A stretch of DNA of 64,000 nucleotides from Verrucomicrobiaceae bacterium (GCA_947458455.1 CANGYJ010000010.1:117832-181831); one strand, 5' to 3'. Shown: positions 53,490 through 63,143, counted from the stretch's first letter. The notes: a model not told the origin generated them from the sequence alone. Numbers and translations are program-made.

Positions 53490-53525
53490 GTGTTTTGAAA
53501 TTTAAGTATTTGAAATGCAAAAGGC

Positions 53526-54119
53526 TTAGAGAGCCTTGGGCTTCCGCTCGCGGCCACGGGCGCGGAGGATTTCGTCAGGGAGGCGGAGCGTGCTAAGAGC
53601 ATGCAGAGTGGCTTTAACGATATTTGCGTGATTGGAGGAGCCGAGGGACTTGCCGATCACGTCCTTAACGCCGACGCACTCGAGAACGGCACGGGCAGCA
53701 CCACCAGCGATGATGCCGGTACCAGGAGAGGCAGGCTTCAGCATAAGGTAACCGCCGCCATGATCACCGATGGTTTCATGCGGGATGGTGCCATTGGTGA
53801 TGTTGTAGGTCACCATGTTCTTCTTGGAGCTTTCAGTGGCCTTCTTAATGGCATCCGCCACTTCGTTGGCCTTGCCGAATCCCCAACCGACCTTGCCCTG
53901 CTGGTCACCGACGACGACGAGGGCGCTGAAGCTGAAGCGACGACCGCCCTTGACGACCTTCGCGCATCGGTTGATGTGAACGACTTTCTCGATGGTGTCG
54001 CCGGAGCTACGAGAATCACGGGACTCACGCTGCTGTGGAGCGGCAGAGGCTTGGGCGATGAATTCCTCGACGGGAATTGCGATTTCTACGGTAGCAGGAG
54101 CTGCTGTTTCAGTGGCCAT
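53526..54119 (-). CDS. rpsE: 30S ribosomal protein S5
   Basis: 197 aa. S5 core from about residue 42: [60 protein letters not shown] and [19 protein letters not shown]. The first 40 residues are an extra Ala/Thr/Glu-rich stretch ([20 protein letters not shown]). Contributes to decoding accuracy and mRNA helicase activity of the ribosome. Confidence 0.97.
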   Translation of the reverse strand: MATETAAPATVEIAIPVEEFIAQASAAPQQRESRDSRSSGDTIEKVVHINRCAKVVKGGRRFSFSALVVVGDQQGKVGWGFGKANEVADAIKKATESSKKNMVTYNITNGTIPHETIGDHGGGYLMLKPASPGTGIIAGGAARAVLECVGVKDVIGKSLGSSNHANIVKATLHALSTLRLPDEILRARGRERKPKAL

Positions 54120-54154
54120 ACAGTGCGTTTGGGGAAAGTGCGAGGTGATGAGAA

Positions 54155-54511
54155 TTAGAACTGAAGGCCTTTTTCACGGGCGGCATCTGCAAGAGCTTTG
54201 ACTTTACCGTGGAAAGTAAAACCGGCACGATCAAAAACGACGGCAGAGATATTATTGGCAGCGGCACGTTCAGCGATAACAGCCCCCACCTTGGCGGCGT
54301 GTTCCGAATTGGCCTTACCGGCACCGTAGCCCTTCTCCTTGGTGGAGGCGGAAACGATCGTTTTGCCAGCCTCGTCGTCGATGATCTGGGCATAGACGTT
54401 GGCATTGGAGAAGTAAACGGCGAGGCGGGGGCGCTGTGCGGTGCCGCCGAGTTTGCGGCGGATACGCGCATGGATACGAGCGCGAATGGCTTTGCGATTT
54501 TGAGTGGCCAT
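54155..54511 (-). CDS. rplR: 50S ribosomal protein L18
   Basis: 118 aa 5S-rRNA-binding protein: [68 protein letters not shown] and [18 protein letters not shown]. Standard length and position between rplF and rpsE. Confidence 0.97.
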   Translation of the reverse strand: MATQNRKAIRARIHARIRRKLGGTAQRPRLAVYFSNANVYAQIIDDEAGKTIVSASTKEKGYGAGKANSEHAAKVGAVIAERAAANNISAVVFDRAGFTFHGKVKALADAAREKGLQF

Positions 54512-54538
54512 AATGGTCTGCGGGCGAAATTGAAGGGG

Positions 54539-55078
54539 TTACTTGACGGACTTGCCGGCTTTGCGGCGGATGTATTCGCCGACATAGCGAACGCCTTTGG
54601 CCTTGTAAGGCTCCGGCGGATAGTAGGCGCGGATGTCAGCGGCGAGCTGGCCGACAACTTGCTTGTCGATACCTTCGATGCTGATTTTGGTGTTTTCAGT
54701 GACGGTGACCTTAACGCCCTTCGGAATGGGATGGAGGCGGTCATGGCTCTGGCCGAGCTGGAGATCGATGTTGGTTCCTTTCACGGCAGCGCGGAAACCG
54801 ACGCCGTGAATTTCAAGGTTCCGAGTGTACCCCTGAGAAACGCCAACGATCATGTTCGTGATGAGGCGCTGTGTGGTGCCGTGAAGGGCACGGACGGTGC
54901 GCTCATCGGATTCACGGGTGACACTGAGAGTGCTGGCATCGCCGGTCACAGTCACGCCACGAGGAAGAACCCAGTTGAGTTCGCCCTTAGGGCCTTTGAC
55001 GTTCACATTGCGATCATCACCAACTTTGACGGTGACTTTTTCAGGAAGAGGAATGGGGAGTTTGCCGACGCGGGACAT
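54539..55078 (-). CDS. rplF: 50S ribosomal protein L6
   Basis: 179 aa, two-domain L6: MSRVGKLPIPLPEKVTVKVG, VKGPKGELNWVLPRGVTV, RALHGTTQRLITNMIVGVSQ and the C-terminal signature YPPEPYKAKGVRYVGEYIRR. Sits at the GTPase-associated centre. Standard order after rpsH. Confidence 0.97.
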   Translation of the reverse strand: MSRVGKLPIPLPEKVTVKVGDDRNVNVKGPKGELNWVLPRGVTVTGDASTLSVTRESDERTVRALHGTTQRLITNMIVGVSQGYTRNLEIHGVGFRAAVKGTNIDLQLGQSHDRLHPIPKGVKVTVTENTKISIEGIDKQVVGQLAADIRAYYPPEPYKAKGVRYVGEYIRRKAGKSVK

Positions 55079-55104
55079 GTAGAGATAGGCTCCAGGTTCG
55101 GGGT

Positions 55105-55497
55105 TTACCAGACAAAGGCGAGGAGTTCGCCGCCAAGCTTCGATTTGCGAGCGCGGGAACCTGTCATAACGCCCTTAGAGGTCGAAAGGATGGCAATGCC
55201 GAGGCCACCGAGTACGCGGGGGATCTCGTCACAGGAGACATACTTTCGAAGGCCAGGCTTGGAGACGCGCTGAAGCTTGCGGATAACCGGTGTGGTATCG
55301 TCTGTGTATTTGAGTTTCAGTTTGAGCCGGGGATGAGCGGCGCTGGTATCCACTTCGTAAGCCCAGATGTAACCTTCTTCTTTGAGGATTCGGGCGAGTT
55401 CAGCCTTCATTTTAGAGAAGGGTGCGAGGATCTGCTCCTGGCCGGCGGAAAGGCCATTGCGGATACGGGTGAGAAAATCAGAAATCGGGTCAGTCAT
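55105..55497 (-). CDS. rpsH: 30S ribosomal protein S8
   Basis: 130 aa: MTDPISDFLTRIRNGLSAGQ, LKYTDDTTPVIRKLQRVSKP and the C-terminal GLGIAILSTSKGVMTGSRAR. Binds 16S rRNA helix 21 and in enteric bacteria represses the spc operon. It follows rplE by 37 bp; rpsN (S14), which usually lies between them, is absent. Confidence 0.97.
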   Translation of the reverse strand: MTDPISDFLTRIRNGLSAGQEQILAPFSKMKAELARILKEEGYIWAYEVDTSAAHPRLKLKLKYTDDTTPVIRKLQRVSKPGLRKYVSCDEIPRVLGGLGIAILSTSKGVMTGSRARKSKLGGELLAFVW

Positions 55498-55534
55498 GAC
55501 GTGGCGGTGGGTCCGTGGTGTTTAAAATTCAGGA

Positions 55535-56125
55535 TCAGGCTGCCTGGGCACCTTCTGCGGCGGCATCATCGCTCTTTTTCTTACCCATGGAGCGGAAGGG
55601 CATTCCCAAGGCACGTAGCATTTCGCGAGCATGGTCGTCATTGGTGGTGCTGGTGACGAAGGTGATGTCAAAGCCGAGCGTGCGCTTGATCTTATCGAGT
55701 TCGATTTCGGGGAAGATGGACTGATCGCTGATGCCGAGGGTGTAGTTGCCACGACCATCAAAAGCACGAGGAGCGACGCCGCGGAAGTCACGCACACGGG
55801 GGACAGCAGTGCGAACGAGACGCATCATGAAGTCGTACATCTTGTTGCCACGAAGGGTGACTTTCACACCGACGTTTTCACCCTCGCGGAGTTTGAAGTT
55901 GGCGATGGCCTTCTTCGACTTGGTGATGATGGGCTTCTGACCAGTGATGAGCTGAACTTCGTTCACAGCATCTTCGATGGCCTGCTTACGCTCTCCCTGG
56001 CTGCCGACGGAGCAGTTCAGGACGATTTTTTCAAGCTTGGGCACTTCGTGAATGTTTTCGAGACCGAGATGGCTCTTCAATTCACTGACTTTTTCTTTAT
56101 AGAGGGTTTTGAGGGCGGGTTCCAT
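55535..56125 (-). CDS. rplE: 50S ribosomal protein L5
   Basis: 196 aa: [72 protein letters not shown] and [20 protein letters not shown]. Contacts 5S rRNA and P-site tRNA. Ends with a short Lys/Asp/Ala tail ([15 protein letters not shown]). About 100 bp separate it from rplX, more than between the other genes of the cluster. Confidence 0.97.
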   Translation of the reverse strand: MEPALKTLYKEKVSELKSHLGLENIHEVPKLEKIVLNCSVGSQGERKQAIEDAVNEVQLITGQKPIITKSKKAIANFKLREGENVGVKVTLRGNKMYDFMMRLVRTAVPRVRDFRGVAPRAFDGRGNYTLGISDQSIFPEIELDKIKRTLGFDITFVTSTTNDDHAREMLRALGMPFRSMGKKKSDDAAAEGAQAA

Positions 56126-56227
56126 GAATCAGTTTCGGGCTGTGCGTCCTTTCCGCCGTGGTCTGCTTATCAAAGCAAAGCTTGTTGCGGCGGGGGAGGC
56201 AAAAATGGGGGGCGTGAGGATGGCGTC

Positions 56228-56509
56228 TTACTTCTTTTTAGCAACTGCCTTTTTCTTCGCAGGAGCCTTCTTTTCTTTTTTTGGTGCGTCAGCAAGCTTT
56301 ACATTGGAGATAGCAATGGGCGCTTCCTTCTCAACATGGCCACCAGCTTGGTTCTGCTGGGTAGGCTTGACGGCCTTTTTGATCATGTTCACCCCCTCAA
56401 CGAGGACGCGGCCTTTGGCCGGAAGAACTTGGAGCACCGTGCCCTGCTTACCTTTGCTAGCGCCTGTGATGACGGTGACAGTATCACCTTTTTTGACGTG
56501 GGTTTTCAT
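56228..56509 (-). CDS. rplX: 50S ribosomal protein L24
   Basis: 93 aa. KOW motif part [20 protein letters not shown] and [20 protein letters not shown] identify L24, an assembly initiator. The last 20 residues are a basic Lys/Ala tail ([12 protein letters not shown]) beyond a slightly shortened core. Confidence 0.95.
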   Translation of the reverse strand: MKTHVKKGDTVTVITGASKGKQGTVLQVLPAKGRVLVEGVNMIKKAVKPTQQNQAGGHVEKEAPIAISNVKLADAPKKEKKAPAKKKAVAKKK

Positions 56510-56518
56510 GTTTGTAAA

Positions 56519-56887
56519 TCAGAGCACTTCAGGTGCAAGGGAAACGATCTTCATGAAGTTCTTGTCGCGCAGCTCACGAGCGACGGGGCCGAAGATACGA
56601 GTGCCCTTTGGGTTGTTGTCCTTGTCGATCACGACGATGGCATTCTTGTCAAAGCGGAGGATAGAGCCGTCATTGCGGCGGATCGGATGCGCAGTGCGCA
56701 CCACAACGGCGCGGATGACTTCACCTTTTTTCACTGCCGCAGTCGGGGTCGATTCACGAACGTGAGCCGTGATAATATCGCCAACGTAGGCGAAACGAGT
56801 GTTTTTCTTGCCGAGCACGCCGATCATCTCGGCCATGCGAGCGCCGGTGTTGTCAGCGATCGGGATTTCGGATTCCATTTGAAGCAT
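56519..56887 (-). CDS. rplN: 50S ribosomal protein L14
   Basis: 122 aa: [60 protein letters not shown] and [20 protein letters not shown]. Standard length; part of the subunit interface. Confidence 0.97.
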   Translation of the reverse strand: MLQMESEIPIADNTGARMAEMIGVLGKKNTRFAYVGDIITAHVRESTPTAAVKKGEVIRAVVVRTAHPIRRNDGSILRFDKNAIVVIDKDNNPKGTRIFGPVARELRDKNFMKIVSLAPEVL

Positions 56888-56932
56888 AAGTCGATTCCTC
56901 CGTGGGTCTGGGGTTCTTGAAAAGGGGCGTTA

Positions 56933-57214
56933 TTAGTGCTTGAGGACCTCAGTGAGGTTCCAGCGCTTGAGCTTGGAAAGCGGGCGGGTCTCGGCGATGA
57001 GCACCTTGTCCCCCTCCTTGGCTTCGCTTTTCTCGTCGTGAGCGTAGAACTTGGAAGTCTTACGAACGATCTTTTTGAAGCGGGGATGCGGCACGCGGCG
57101 CTCGACTTCAACGACAATGGTTTTAACCATTTTGGCAGAAGTGACAACTCCGACGCGTGTCTTCTGCACGGTCTTCTTTTCAGTGGGGGCGGATGTAGTG
57201 GCGGCCTCGCTCAT
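56933..57214 (-). CDS. rpsQ: 30S ribosomal protein S17
   Basis: 93 aa. Core [40 protein letters not shown] and [20 protein letters not shown]. The first 18 residues ([18 protein letters not shown]) are an added low-complexity leader. Standard place between rpmC and rplN. Confidence 0.96.
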   Translation of the reverse strand: MSEAATTSAPTEKKTVQKTRVGVVTSAKMVKTIVVEVERRVPHPRFKKIVRKTSKFYAHDEKSEAKEGDKVLIAETRPLSKLKRWNLTEVLKH

Positions 57215-57246
57215 GTGTAACGTAATAAAAGGGTTGGTGCGGAGGA

Positions 57247-57459
57247 TTAAGCGGCCTTCTTGATGACGGCAGCGCGGGAACGCTCGGTGATGATGGTCTC
57301 GATGCGCGCGATCTCCTTGCGGATCAGAGTGATACGGGCTGGATTTTCAAGCTGGCCACTCTGCTGGGAGATGCGCAGGTTAAGAGCCTCTTGCTTCAGC
57401 TCGCGGCGGCGAGCGGAAAGTTCTTCGACGCTGGATTCACGGAGTTCTTTGATCTTCAT
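57247..57459 (-). CDS. rpmC: 50S ribosomal protein L29
   Basis: 70 aa helical hairpin: [40 protein letters not shown] and [17 protein letters not shown]. Lies near the peptide exit tunnel, docking site of SRP and trigger factor. Confidence 0.95.
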   Translation of the reverse strand: MKIKELRESSVEELSARRRELKQEALNLRISQQSGQLENPARITLIRKEIARIETIITERSRAAVIKKAA

Positions 57460-57498
57460 GGGGCGGTTCTCGGTTCGCGGTTCTAGGTTCTCCGAAGG

Positions 57499-57921
57499 TT
57501 ATTTGTGCAGGGACTCACGGGTGACGAAGCGGCTGCGGATGCCAATCTTGTTGGCGGCTAGACGACAGGCTTCGCGGGCGGTGGCTTCATTGACGCCGGA
57601 GATTTCAAACATCATGTGTCCAGGAAGAACAACAGCCACCCAGAATTCGGGAGCGCCTTTACCTTTACCCATTCGGACTTCCGGCGGGCGCTGGGTGACA
57701 GGCTTGTGAGGGAAGATGCGGATGAAAACCTTACCTTTTCGCTTGAGGAAGCGGGTGAGCGCCACACGGCAGGCTTCGATCTGGTTGTTTCTGATCCAGC
57801 CGCGGTCAAGGAGCTGAAGGCCGAAGTCACCAAAGTCGAGCTTGTTGCCGCTGGTGGCATTGCCACTGCGATTGCCGCGCTGCTGCTTTCTGTATTTGGT
57901 TCTGCTGGGGAGGAGGGCCAT
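57499..57921 (-). CDS. rplP: 50S ribosomal protein L16
   Basis: 140 aa: MALLPSRTKYRKQQRGNRSG, GDFGLQLLDRGWIRNNQIEA, KVFIRIFPHKPVTQRPPEVR, MGKGKGAPEFWVAVV and PGHMMFEISGVNEATAREAC. The arginine of the RMGKGKG loop hydroxylated by RoxA in E. coli is present. Confidence 0.97.
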   Translation of the reverse strand: MALLPSRTKYRKQQRGNRSGNATSGNKLDFGDFGLQLLDRGWIRNNQIEACRVALTRFLKRKGKVFIRIFPHKPVTQRPPEVRMGKGKGAPEFWVAVVLPGHMMFEISGVNEATAREACRLAANKIGIRSRFVTRESLHK

Positions 57922-57959
57922 GACGGTCTAATTTGAAAGGTGAAAAGGGATGTTTGAAA

Positions 57960-58742
57960 TCACGCAGCGGCAGGGGCCTCGGCGGGAGCGGCAGCAGGGG
58001 CACCTTCGCCCATGGGGCGGCGGGCACGTCCACCACGAGGAGCGGCACCACCAGGACCACCACCGTCGTTACGATCGCGACGAGGGCGACGTTCTTCACG
58101 CGGACGGGAATTCTCAGGAGCATTGCCACGGTTCATCCAGACTTTGCAGCCGATGATACCATAAACTGTGCGAGCTTCGGCGAAGCCATAATCAATCGGG
58201 ATACGCAAGGTTTGAAGAGGCACTTTGCCTTGACGATACCACTCAGCACGAGCGATGTCAGCACCACCGAGACGACCTGCGACGCGGATACGAATGCCTT
58301 CGGCACCCATGTCCATGGCGGTCTGCACGGCGCGCTTCATGGCGCGGCGGAAGGAAATACGACGCTCAAGTTGCACGGTGACGGCTTCAGCGACGAGCTG
58401 GGCATCAAGCTCAGGCTGCTTGATCTCAAAGATATCGATCTTTACCTGACGACCACCGCACATTTCGGAGATCTTCTGGCTCATCACTTCAATTTCTTGA
58501 CCTTTACGACCAATCACGAGGCCCGGACGAGCGGTATGAAGAGTAACACGAACTTGATTCCAAGCGCGCTCGATCACGATCTTAGCCAAGGCTGCCTGCA
58601 TGAGCTTTTCCTTGAGATAGTTGCGGATGGCGATGTCACTGTGAAGAGAATCGGCGAACTCTTTTTTCGGAGCATACCACTTGGAGCGCCAGTCTTTGGA
58701 GACGGCGAGGCGGAAACCGATTGGATTGACTTTCTGGCCCAT
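57960..58742 (-). CDS. rpsC: 30S ribosomal protein S3
   Basis: 260 aa: MGQKVNPIGFRLAVSKDWRS, KH domain with GLVIGRKGQEIEVMSQKISE, RRISFRRAMKRAVQTAMDMG, GRLGGADIARAEWYRQGKVP and IDYGFAEARTVYGIIGCKVW. The C-terminal 50 residues are a disordered Arg/Gly/Pro/Ala tail with repeats of the kind RRPRRDR and PAAAPAEAPAAA. Confidence 0.97.
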   Translation of the reverse strand: MGQKVNPIGFRLAVSKDWRSKWYAPKKEFADSLHSDIAIRNYLKEKLMQAALAKIVIERAWNQVRVTLHTARPGLVIGRKGQEIEVMSQKISEMCGGRQVKIDIFEIKQPELDAQLVAEAVTVQLERRISFRRAMKRAVQTAMDMGAEGIRIRVAGRLGGADIARAEWYRQGKVPLQTLRIPIDYGFAEARTVYGIIGCKVWMNRGNAPENSRPREERRPRRDRNDGGGPGGAAPRGGRARRPMGEGAPAAAPAEAPAAA

Positions 58743-58777
58743 AAGGTGCGTATCGAGGTGTTAAGTGACGAAAGGTT

Positions 58778-59191
58778 TTATTCAGCAGATTTCTTGGCGG
58801 CCATCTTTTTGGCTGGCCGTGAGGCCTTCTCTGGCTTGGCCTCTTCTTCTGGTTTGGCACCGATGATGACGGTGATGTGGGACATACGCTTCTTGATGGA
58901 AGCGCCTGAGCCACGAGCACGAGGCATGAAGCGGGAAAGAGCAGGTCCAGGAGTAGCGACGGCGCTGGTGACGATCATTTCAGAAGCGTCGAGTTCGTGA
59001 TTGTTTTCGGCATTGGCGATGGCACTACGGAGGGCTTTACCGACTAGAAAAGCACCTTTCTTCGGAGTGAAATCAAGGACGCTCAGGGCTTGGCTCACGG
59101 GCATGCCAGTGATGGCGCGGGTGACCTGGCGGGCCTTCTGCGGAGAGATCCGGGCATACTTGTATGTGGAGCGGACGGTGGGGGCTGACAT
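58778..59191 (-). CDS. rplV: 50S ribosomal protein L22
   Basis: 137 aa: YKYARISPQKARQVTRAITG, GMPVSQALSVLDFTPKKGAF, KALRSAIANAENNHELDASE and the tunnel loop PALSRFMPRARGSGASIKKR. A Lys/Glu/Ala tail (about 25 residues) follows the conserved end. In transcription order it comes after the exported coiled-coil gene instead of directly after rpsS. Confidence 0.96.
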   Translation of the reverse strand: MSAPTVRSTYKYARISPQKARQVTRAITGMPVSQALSVLDFTPKKGAFLVGKALRSAIANAENNHELDASEMIVTSAVATPGPALSRFMPRARGSGASIKKRMSHITVIIGAKPEEEAKPEKASRPAKKMAAKKSAE

Positions 59192-59227
59192 AACTTGGAG
59201 AGGCTTCTTCGTGTGCAGGGTGGGTTT

Positions 59228-60016
59228 TTAAAAAGAGGAGGCGGTGGTCTCGGCTCGGCCACGATCACCGACACGGACGGGGTCCATGTTGTCGGCGAGT
59301 TCTTGGACGATAGCACCGCTGACAGACTGGCGGACTTCAGTGATGAGCACTTTAGCGAGAGGCTTATCTTCGCGGAAGATTTCAAAGGGCATGCCAGGCT
59401 TCACGCCGTCTTTACGGCCAAGGCTGAGGACGGCAATGCCGAGTTCGGGTTTTAAAGAAACGACACGAGCATTTTGTAGACCGTCAGAAGGAGCGCCATC
59501 CACGGGGGCCGTGGTTCCGATCTTACTCAGCAGCCCATCTGCGGCAGTGAGGGTTTGGTTCAGAGTATCAGCGGCAGCCGGATCGGCATTGGGTGCGGAA
59601 CGAGCGAGGTTCACACTGGCTTCCGCCACCACCATAAGAGATTGGGCAAGTTCGTCACGCTGCTGCTTCACGATACGAAGATCGCTCAGCGCAGCGAGGA
59701 GACGCTCCTGCGCTTGATCCTTGGAGCTTTCGAGGGCGGATATGCCCAAACCTTCGAGTAAGCCACGGAGTTTCTCATAGCGGTCTTTGAGCTCACCCGC
59801 TTCGTTGTTTGCCGCAGCAGCGGATTGAGCGAGAGCATCGAATTTATCCTTGGATGCGGCAGCATCGGTTTCGAGCTTCTGAATCTTACGAGCAGCCACG
59901 GCGAGCGTGGTGTGCAATTCACGAAGTTCGAGATTCACATCACTCTGAGCACGCACGACACCGCCCACTGCCAGAAGCAGTGCTAAAGTGTAGCGTGCGT
60001 GCGAAAAGAGAGACAT
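59228..60016 (-). CDS. Exported coiled-coil protein inserted in the S10 operon
   Basis: 262 aa, not a ribosomal protein. Signal peptide MSLFSHARYTLALLLAVGGV (cleavage near VRAQS), then heptad-rich helices from about 26 to 145 (coiled coil; LHTTLAVAARKIQKLETDAA), a linker, and a C-terminal beta domain (about 180-255) with VVSLKPELGIAVLSLGRKDG, KPGMPFEIFREDKPLAKVLI and VRVGDRGR. That end resembles the FlgT-C/MreC-like beta domain found in exported verrucomicrobial and planctomycetal proteins. It lies 23 bp after rpsS and 36 bp before rplV on the same strand, so it should be transcribed at ribosomal-protein levels. Probably an abundant envelope protein; function unknown. Confidence 0.9.
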   Translation of the reverse strand: MSLFSHARYTLALLLAVGGVVRAQSDVNLELRELHTTLAVAARKIQKLETDAAASKDKFDALAQSAAAANNEAGELKDRYEKLRGLLEGLGISALESSKDQAQERLLAALSDLRIVKQQRDELAQSLMVVAEASVNLARSAPNADPAAADTLNQTLTAADGLLSKIGTTAPVDGAPSDGLQNARVVSLKPELGIAVLSLGRKDGVKPGMPFEIFREDKPLAKVLITEVRQSVSGAIVQELADNMDPVRVGDRGRAETTASSF

Positions 60017-60039
60017 GACCTAGGAGAACAAAAAGAAGA

Positions 60040-60321
60040 TTACTTAGCAGCCTTGACGGTGACAGCACCGTGGGATTTGAACATACGAGTGAGGGCAAAT
60101 TCGCCGAGGCGATGGCCGACCATGTTTTCGGTCGCATAGACGGAGACGAAGTCTTTCCCGTTATGAACTAGGAAGGTGTGGCCGACGAGATCGGGCGTGA
60201 TCATGGAGGAGCGAGCCCAGGTCTTGATGGGGCGCTTGCCGCCTTTAGACTCATTCATCTTGTCCACCTTATCGAGGAGGGCTTGTTGAATGAAGGGGCC
60301 TTTTTTCAGGGAACGTGCCAT
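60040..60321 (-). CDS. rpsS: 30S ribosomal protein S19
   Basis: 93 aa: [60 protein letters not shown] and [17 protein letters not shown]. Standard length, at the head of the 30S. Followed by the non-ribosomal exported protein gene. Confidence 0.97.
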   Translation of the reverse strand: MARSLKKGPFIQQALLDKVDKMNESKGGKRPIKTWARSSMITPDLVGHTFLVHNGKDFVSVYATENMVGHRLGEFALTRMFKSHGAVTVKAAK

Positions 60322-60348
60322 AAGAAAATTCGTTGAGTCAAAAATGGG

Positions 60349-61185
60349 TTACTTGCCTTTGCGATGCTGGACGATGAGCTTGCCAGTGGCCTTCTTCTTA
60401 TTGCGAGTCTTCTCACCCTTGGCATGCCCCCAGGGGCTGAGAAGGTGCTGGCGACCACCACCAGACTTGGAACGACCTTCACCACCACCGTTTGGATGGT
60501 CGATGGGGTTCATGCACATACCACGCACTGTCGGGCGGACGCCCTGCCAGCGTGTGCGGCCAGCCTTGCCGGAAACCACATTCATGTGCTCGATATTGCC
60601 GACCTGACCGATCGTGGCGTAGCACACAGAGAGGATCTTGCGGATTTCACCGGAAGGCATACGCACGAGGGCATATTCACCTTCTCGGTTATTCAAAACG
60701 GCAGCCTGACCAGCGGCACGGGCAGCAACACCACCACGTCCAGGAACGAGTTCGATATTGTGAATGCTCATCCCGAGTGGGATCTTCGCCAAAGGAAGGG
60801 CATTTCCCACTTCAGGAGCGGCATTTTCACCAGCCATAACGCTAGAACCAAGCTGGAGCTGGGCAGGAGCGAGGATGTAGGCACGCTCACCATCCTTATA
60901 CTCGACGAGAGCAATGCGTGCCGAACGATTCGGATCATACTCGATGCCGATGACTTTGGCGCCTTCATTACGGCGGAGACGCTTGAAGTCGATCAGGCGG
61001 TAACGCTTGTCGTGACCACCGCCGATATGACGGCAGGTGATGCGGCCCGTGTTGTTACGGCCACCACTGCGGCGGAGAGCGACGGTGAGGCTCTTCTCCG
61101 GCGTATCCTTGGTGATCTCGTCGAATGAGTTCCACTCCTTGTAGCGGTTGGATGGGGTTTGGGGCTTGAATGTTTTCAGCGCCAT
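60349..61185 (-). CDS. rplB: 50S ribosomal protein L2
   Basis: 278 aa: [72 protein letters not shown] and the peptidyl-transferase-centre motif [20 protein letters not shown] with its key histidine. Standard length. Confidence 0.97.
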   Translation of the reverse strand: MALKTFKPQTPSNRYKEWNSFDEITKDTPEKSLTVALRRSGGRNNTGRITCRHIGGGHDKRYRLIDFKRLRRNEGAKVIGIEYDPNRSARIALVEYKDGERAYILAPAQLQLGSSVMAGENAAPEVGNALPLAKIPLGMSIHNIELVPGRGGVAARAAGQAAVLNNREGEYALVRMPSGEIRKILSVCYATIGQVGNIEHMNVVSGKAGRTRWQGVRPTVRGMCMNPIDHPNGGGEGRSKSGGGRQHLLSPWGHAKGEKTRNKKKATGKLIVQHRKGK

Positions 61186-61226
61186 GGTCGTGTAAGGGTA
61201 AAGGGTTGCCTAGAAGGGGCGGAGGA

Positions 61227-61511
61227 TCATGCAAGGTCGAGCTTTTCGCCAGCTTTCAAGCGGACGACAGCCTTTTTCCAATGGTTGGTGCGGCCATAAT
61301 CGGCGCGGCGTTCGCGCTTGGCCTTGCCAGAAACATTCAGGGTGCGGACGCCATCGACTTTCTTGCCGAAGAGCTTTTCTACAGCCTGCTTGATATCAAT
61401 CTTCGTAGCCTGGGGATCGACGCGGAAGACGTATTCGTTGTTTTTTTCGCCGAGAAGCGTGGCTTTCTCGGTGAGGCGGATGGTCTGAATCACTTTGTGA
61501 AGGTCTCTCAT
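61227..61511 (-). CDS. rplW: 50S ribosomal protein L23
   Basis: 94 aa from ATG 61511 (MRDLHKVIQTIRLTEKATLL); the frame extends upstream into rplD in another register. Core EYVFRVDPQATKIDIKQAVE and KVDGVRTLNVSGKAKRERRA identify L23 at the tunnel exit. Its start follows the rplD stop by one base. Confidence 0.95.
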   Translation of the reverse strand: MRDLHKVIQTIRLTEKATLLGEKNNEYVFRVDPQATKIDIKQAVEKLFGKKVDGVRTLNVSGKAKRERRADYGRTNHWKKAVVRLKAGEKLDLA

Positions 61512-61512
61512 A

Positions 61513-62121
61513 TCAGGCGGTCCTCTGGGCAAGGGTTTGGAGGGCGTCACCGGCCACAACGATGGCCTGGTAGCGAAGAAGATTCTCAGCATTCACATCA
61601 CTGGCGGCCATGAGCTGGACGTTCTGGACGTTGCGAGCGGCGCGGAAAGTGATCTCGTCGAATTTATTGCCAAGCAGGAGCACATTCTTGGCGGTCGAGA
61701 GGTTGCTCACGGCGGAGATGAATGACTTGGTCTTTCCATCGGTGATGGCGAACTCACCCACCGTAAGGACTGCACCATCATTGATGCGAGCGGTCAAAGC
61801 GGCACGAAGGGCCAGCTTTTTAACGTTCTTGAGGGTCTTCTTGGAGTAGTCGCGAGGGCGAGGACCAAAGACAACACCACCACCACTCCAGATTGGAGAG
61901 CGCTTCGAACCCATACGGGCATTACCCGTACCTTTTTGATTCCAGAGCTTCTTGCCGGAGCCGGAGACTTCGGAGCGGTTTTTGGTGCAGGCGGTTCCCT
62001 GACGGCGGTTCGCCCGGTAGGCGACAACGGTTTCGTGCAGGGCCTGAGAGCCTTGATGACCTTCGGTGAGGTTGATTTGGGCCGCTTTGGCGGCATCGGC
62101 AGTGAGAACTTGGGCGGACAT
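61513..62121 (-). CDS. rplD: 50S ribosomal protein L4
   Basis: 202 aa: tunnel loop GSGKKLWNQKGTGNARMGSK and SPIWSGGGVVFGPRPRDYSK, then KVKKLALRAALTARINDG-like helix and LLRYQAIVVAGDALQTL. In E. coli L4 also represses its own S10 operon; no matching leader is assessable here. Confidence 0.96.
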   Translation of the reverse strand: MSAQVLTADAAKAAQINLTEGHQGSQALHETVVAYRANRRQGTACTKNRSEVSGSGKKLWNQKGTGNARMGSKRSPIWSGGGVVFGPRPRDYSKKTLKNVKKLALRAALTARINDGAVLTVGEFAITDGKTKSFISAVSNLSTAKNVLLLGNKFDEITFRAARNVQNVQLMAASDVNAENLLRYQAIVVAGDALQTLAQRTA

Positions 62122-62141
62122 GATTCAGTTCCTCGGGGTGA

Positions 62142-62786
62142 TTATTTAGCGACAGCTTTTTTGCCGGGGCGCACCACGACGATGCTGCCTTTGTTACCGG
62201 GGACGGAGCCTTTGATGAACAGCAGGCCCTCTTCAGGACGGCTCTGCACGACGACGAGATTTTGCGTGGTGCGACGATCCACACCATCGTGGCCGGGCAT
62301 TTTCTGGTTCTTCCAGACGAGACCTGGGGTAAGGCGGCAACCAATGGAGCCAGGGCGGCGATGCATCATGGAACCGTGCGACTGAGGCTGACCGGCAAAG
62401 TTCCAGCGTTTCACGACGCCCTGGAAGCCTTTGCCCTTCGTGGTGCCGATGACATCAACAATTTGACCATTGGTGAAGAGGCTGGCGTCATATTTAGCAT
62501 CCGCTGCGGGAAGCTGGTCATCTCCTGTGAGACGGAATTCCTTCACGATCTTCTTCGCGGTGGAGCCGTGCTTCTTGAAATGGCCCATGAGGGGCTTCGT
62601 GATGCGGAATTCCTTCTGCTCACCGTAGCCGACCTGCACGGCGGTATAGCCGTCCTTGCCGTCGCTGCGCTTAACCTGGATGATTTTGTTTCCGCTGACG
62701 TCCACGACGGTCACGGCGACTGCTTCGCCCTTGTCCGTGTACACTTTCGTCATGCCGAGTTTTTTGCCGATTAGTCCGAGACTCAT
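62142..62786 (-). CDS. rplC: 50S ribosomal protein L3
   Basis: 214 aa: MSLGLIGKKLGMTKVYTDKG, DVIGTTKGKGFQGVVKRWNF, AGQPQSHGSMMHRRPGSIGC and KMPGHDGVDRRTTQNLVVVQ. Standard L3; the residue methylated by PrmB in E. coli (Gln) is in the MPGH-proximal loop region but not confidently aligned. Confidence 0.96.
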   Translation of the reverse strand: MSLGLIGKKLGMTKVYTDKGEAVAVTVVDVSGNKIIQVKRSDGKDGYTAVQVGYGEQKEFRITKPLMGHFKKHGSTAKKIVKEFRLTGDDQLPAADAKYDASLFTNGQIVDVIGTTKGKGFQGVVKRWNFAGQPQSHGSMMHRRPGSIGCRLTPGLVWKNQKMPGHDGVDRRTTQNLVVVQSRPEEGLLFIKGSVPGNKGSIVVVRPGKKAVAK

Positions 62787-62834
62787 ATGGTTATCTCCGT
62801 GGGGATGATTTTTGGGGGGTTCTCGTGGTGAAAA

Positions 62835-63143
62835 TTAGATACGGATCGTGATGTCCACACCGGAGGGAAGATTGAGCTTCTTCAGCTCGTCCACGGTGCG
62901 AGCGGTCGGATCGACGATGTCGAGGAGACGCTTGTGAGTGCGCAGCTCAAACTGGTCCATCGACTTTTTGTCCACGTGGGGAGAGCGATTAACGGTGAAC
63001 TTCTCGATGCGGGTGGGCAGCGGGATAGGACCCGCGACACGGGCCCCAGTGCGCTTGGCAGTTTCGACGATGTCCGCAGTGCTCTTATCGAGTGTGCGAT
63101 AGTCGTAGGCGCGGAGTCGGATACGGATGCGCTGGTTACTCAT
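62835..63143 (-). CDS. rpsJ: 30S ribosomal protein S10
   Basis: 102 aa from ATG 63143 ([20 protein letters not shown]); the longer frame upstream is unrelated to the family. Signature [20 protein letters not shown] and [20 protein letters not shown], ending SGVDITIRI. Forms the NusE transcription-antitermination surface as well as part of the 30S. It directly follows fusA (44 bp), with no tuf gene between. Confidence 0.97.
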   Translation of the reverse strand: MSNQRIRIRLRAYDYRTLDKSTADIVETAKRTGARVAGPIPLPTRIEKFTVNRSPHVDKKSMDQFELRTHKRLLDIVDPTARTVDELKKLNLPSGVDITIRI

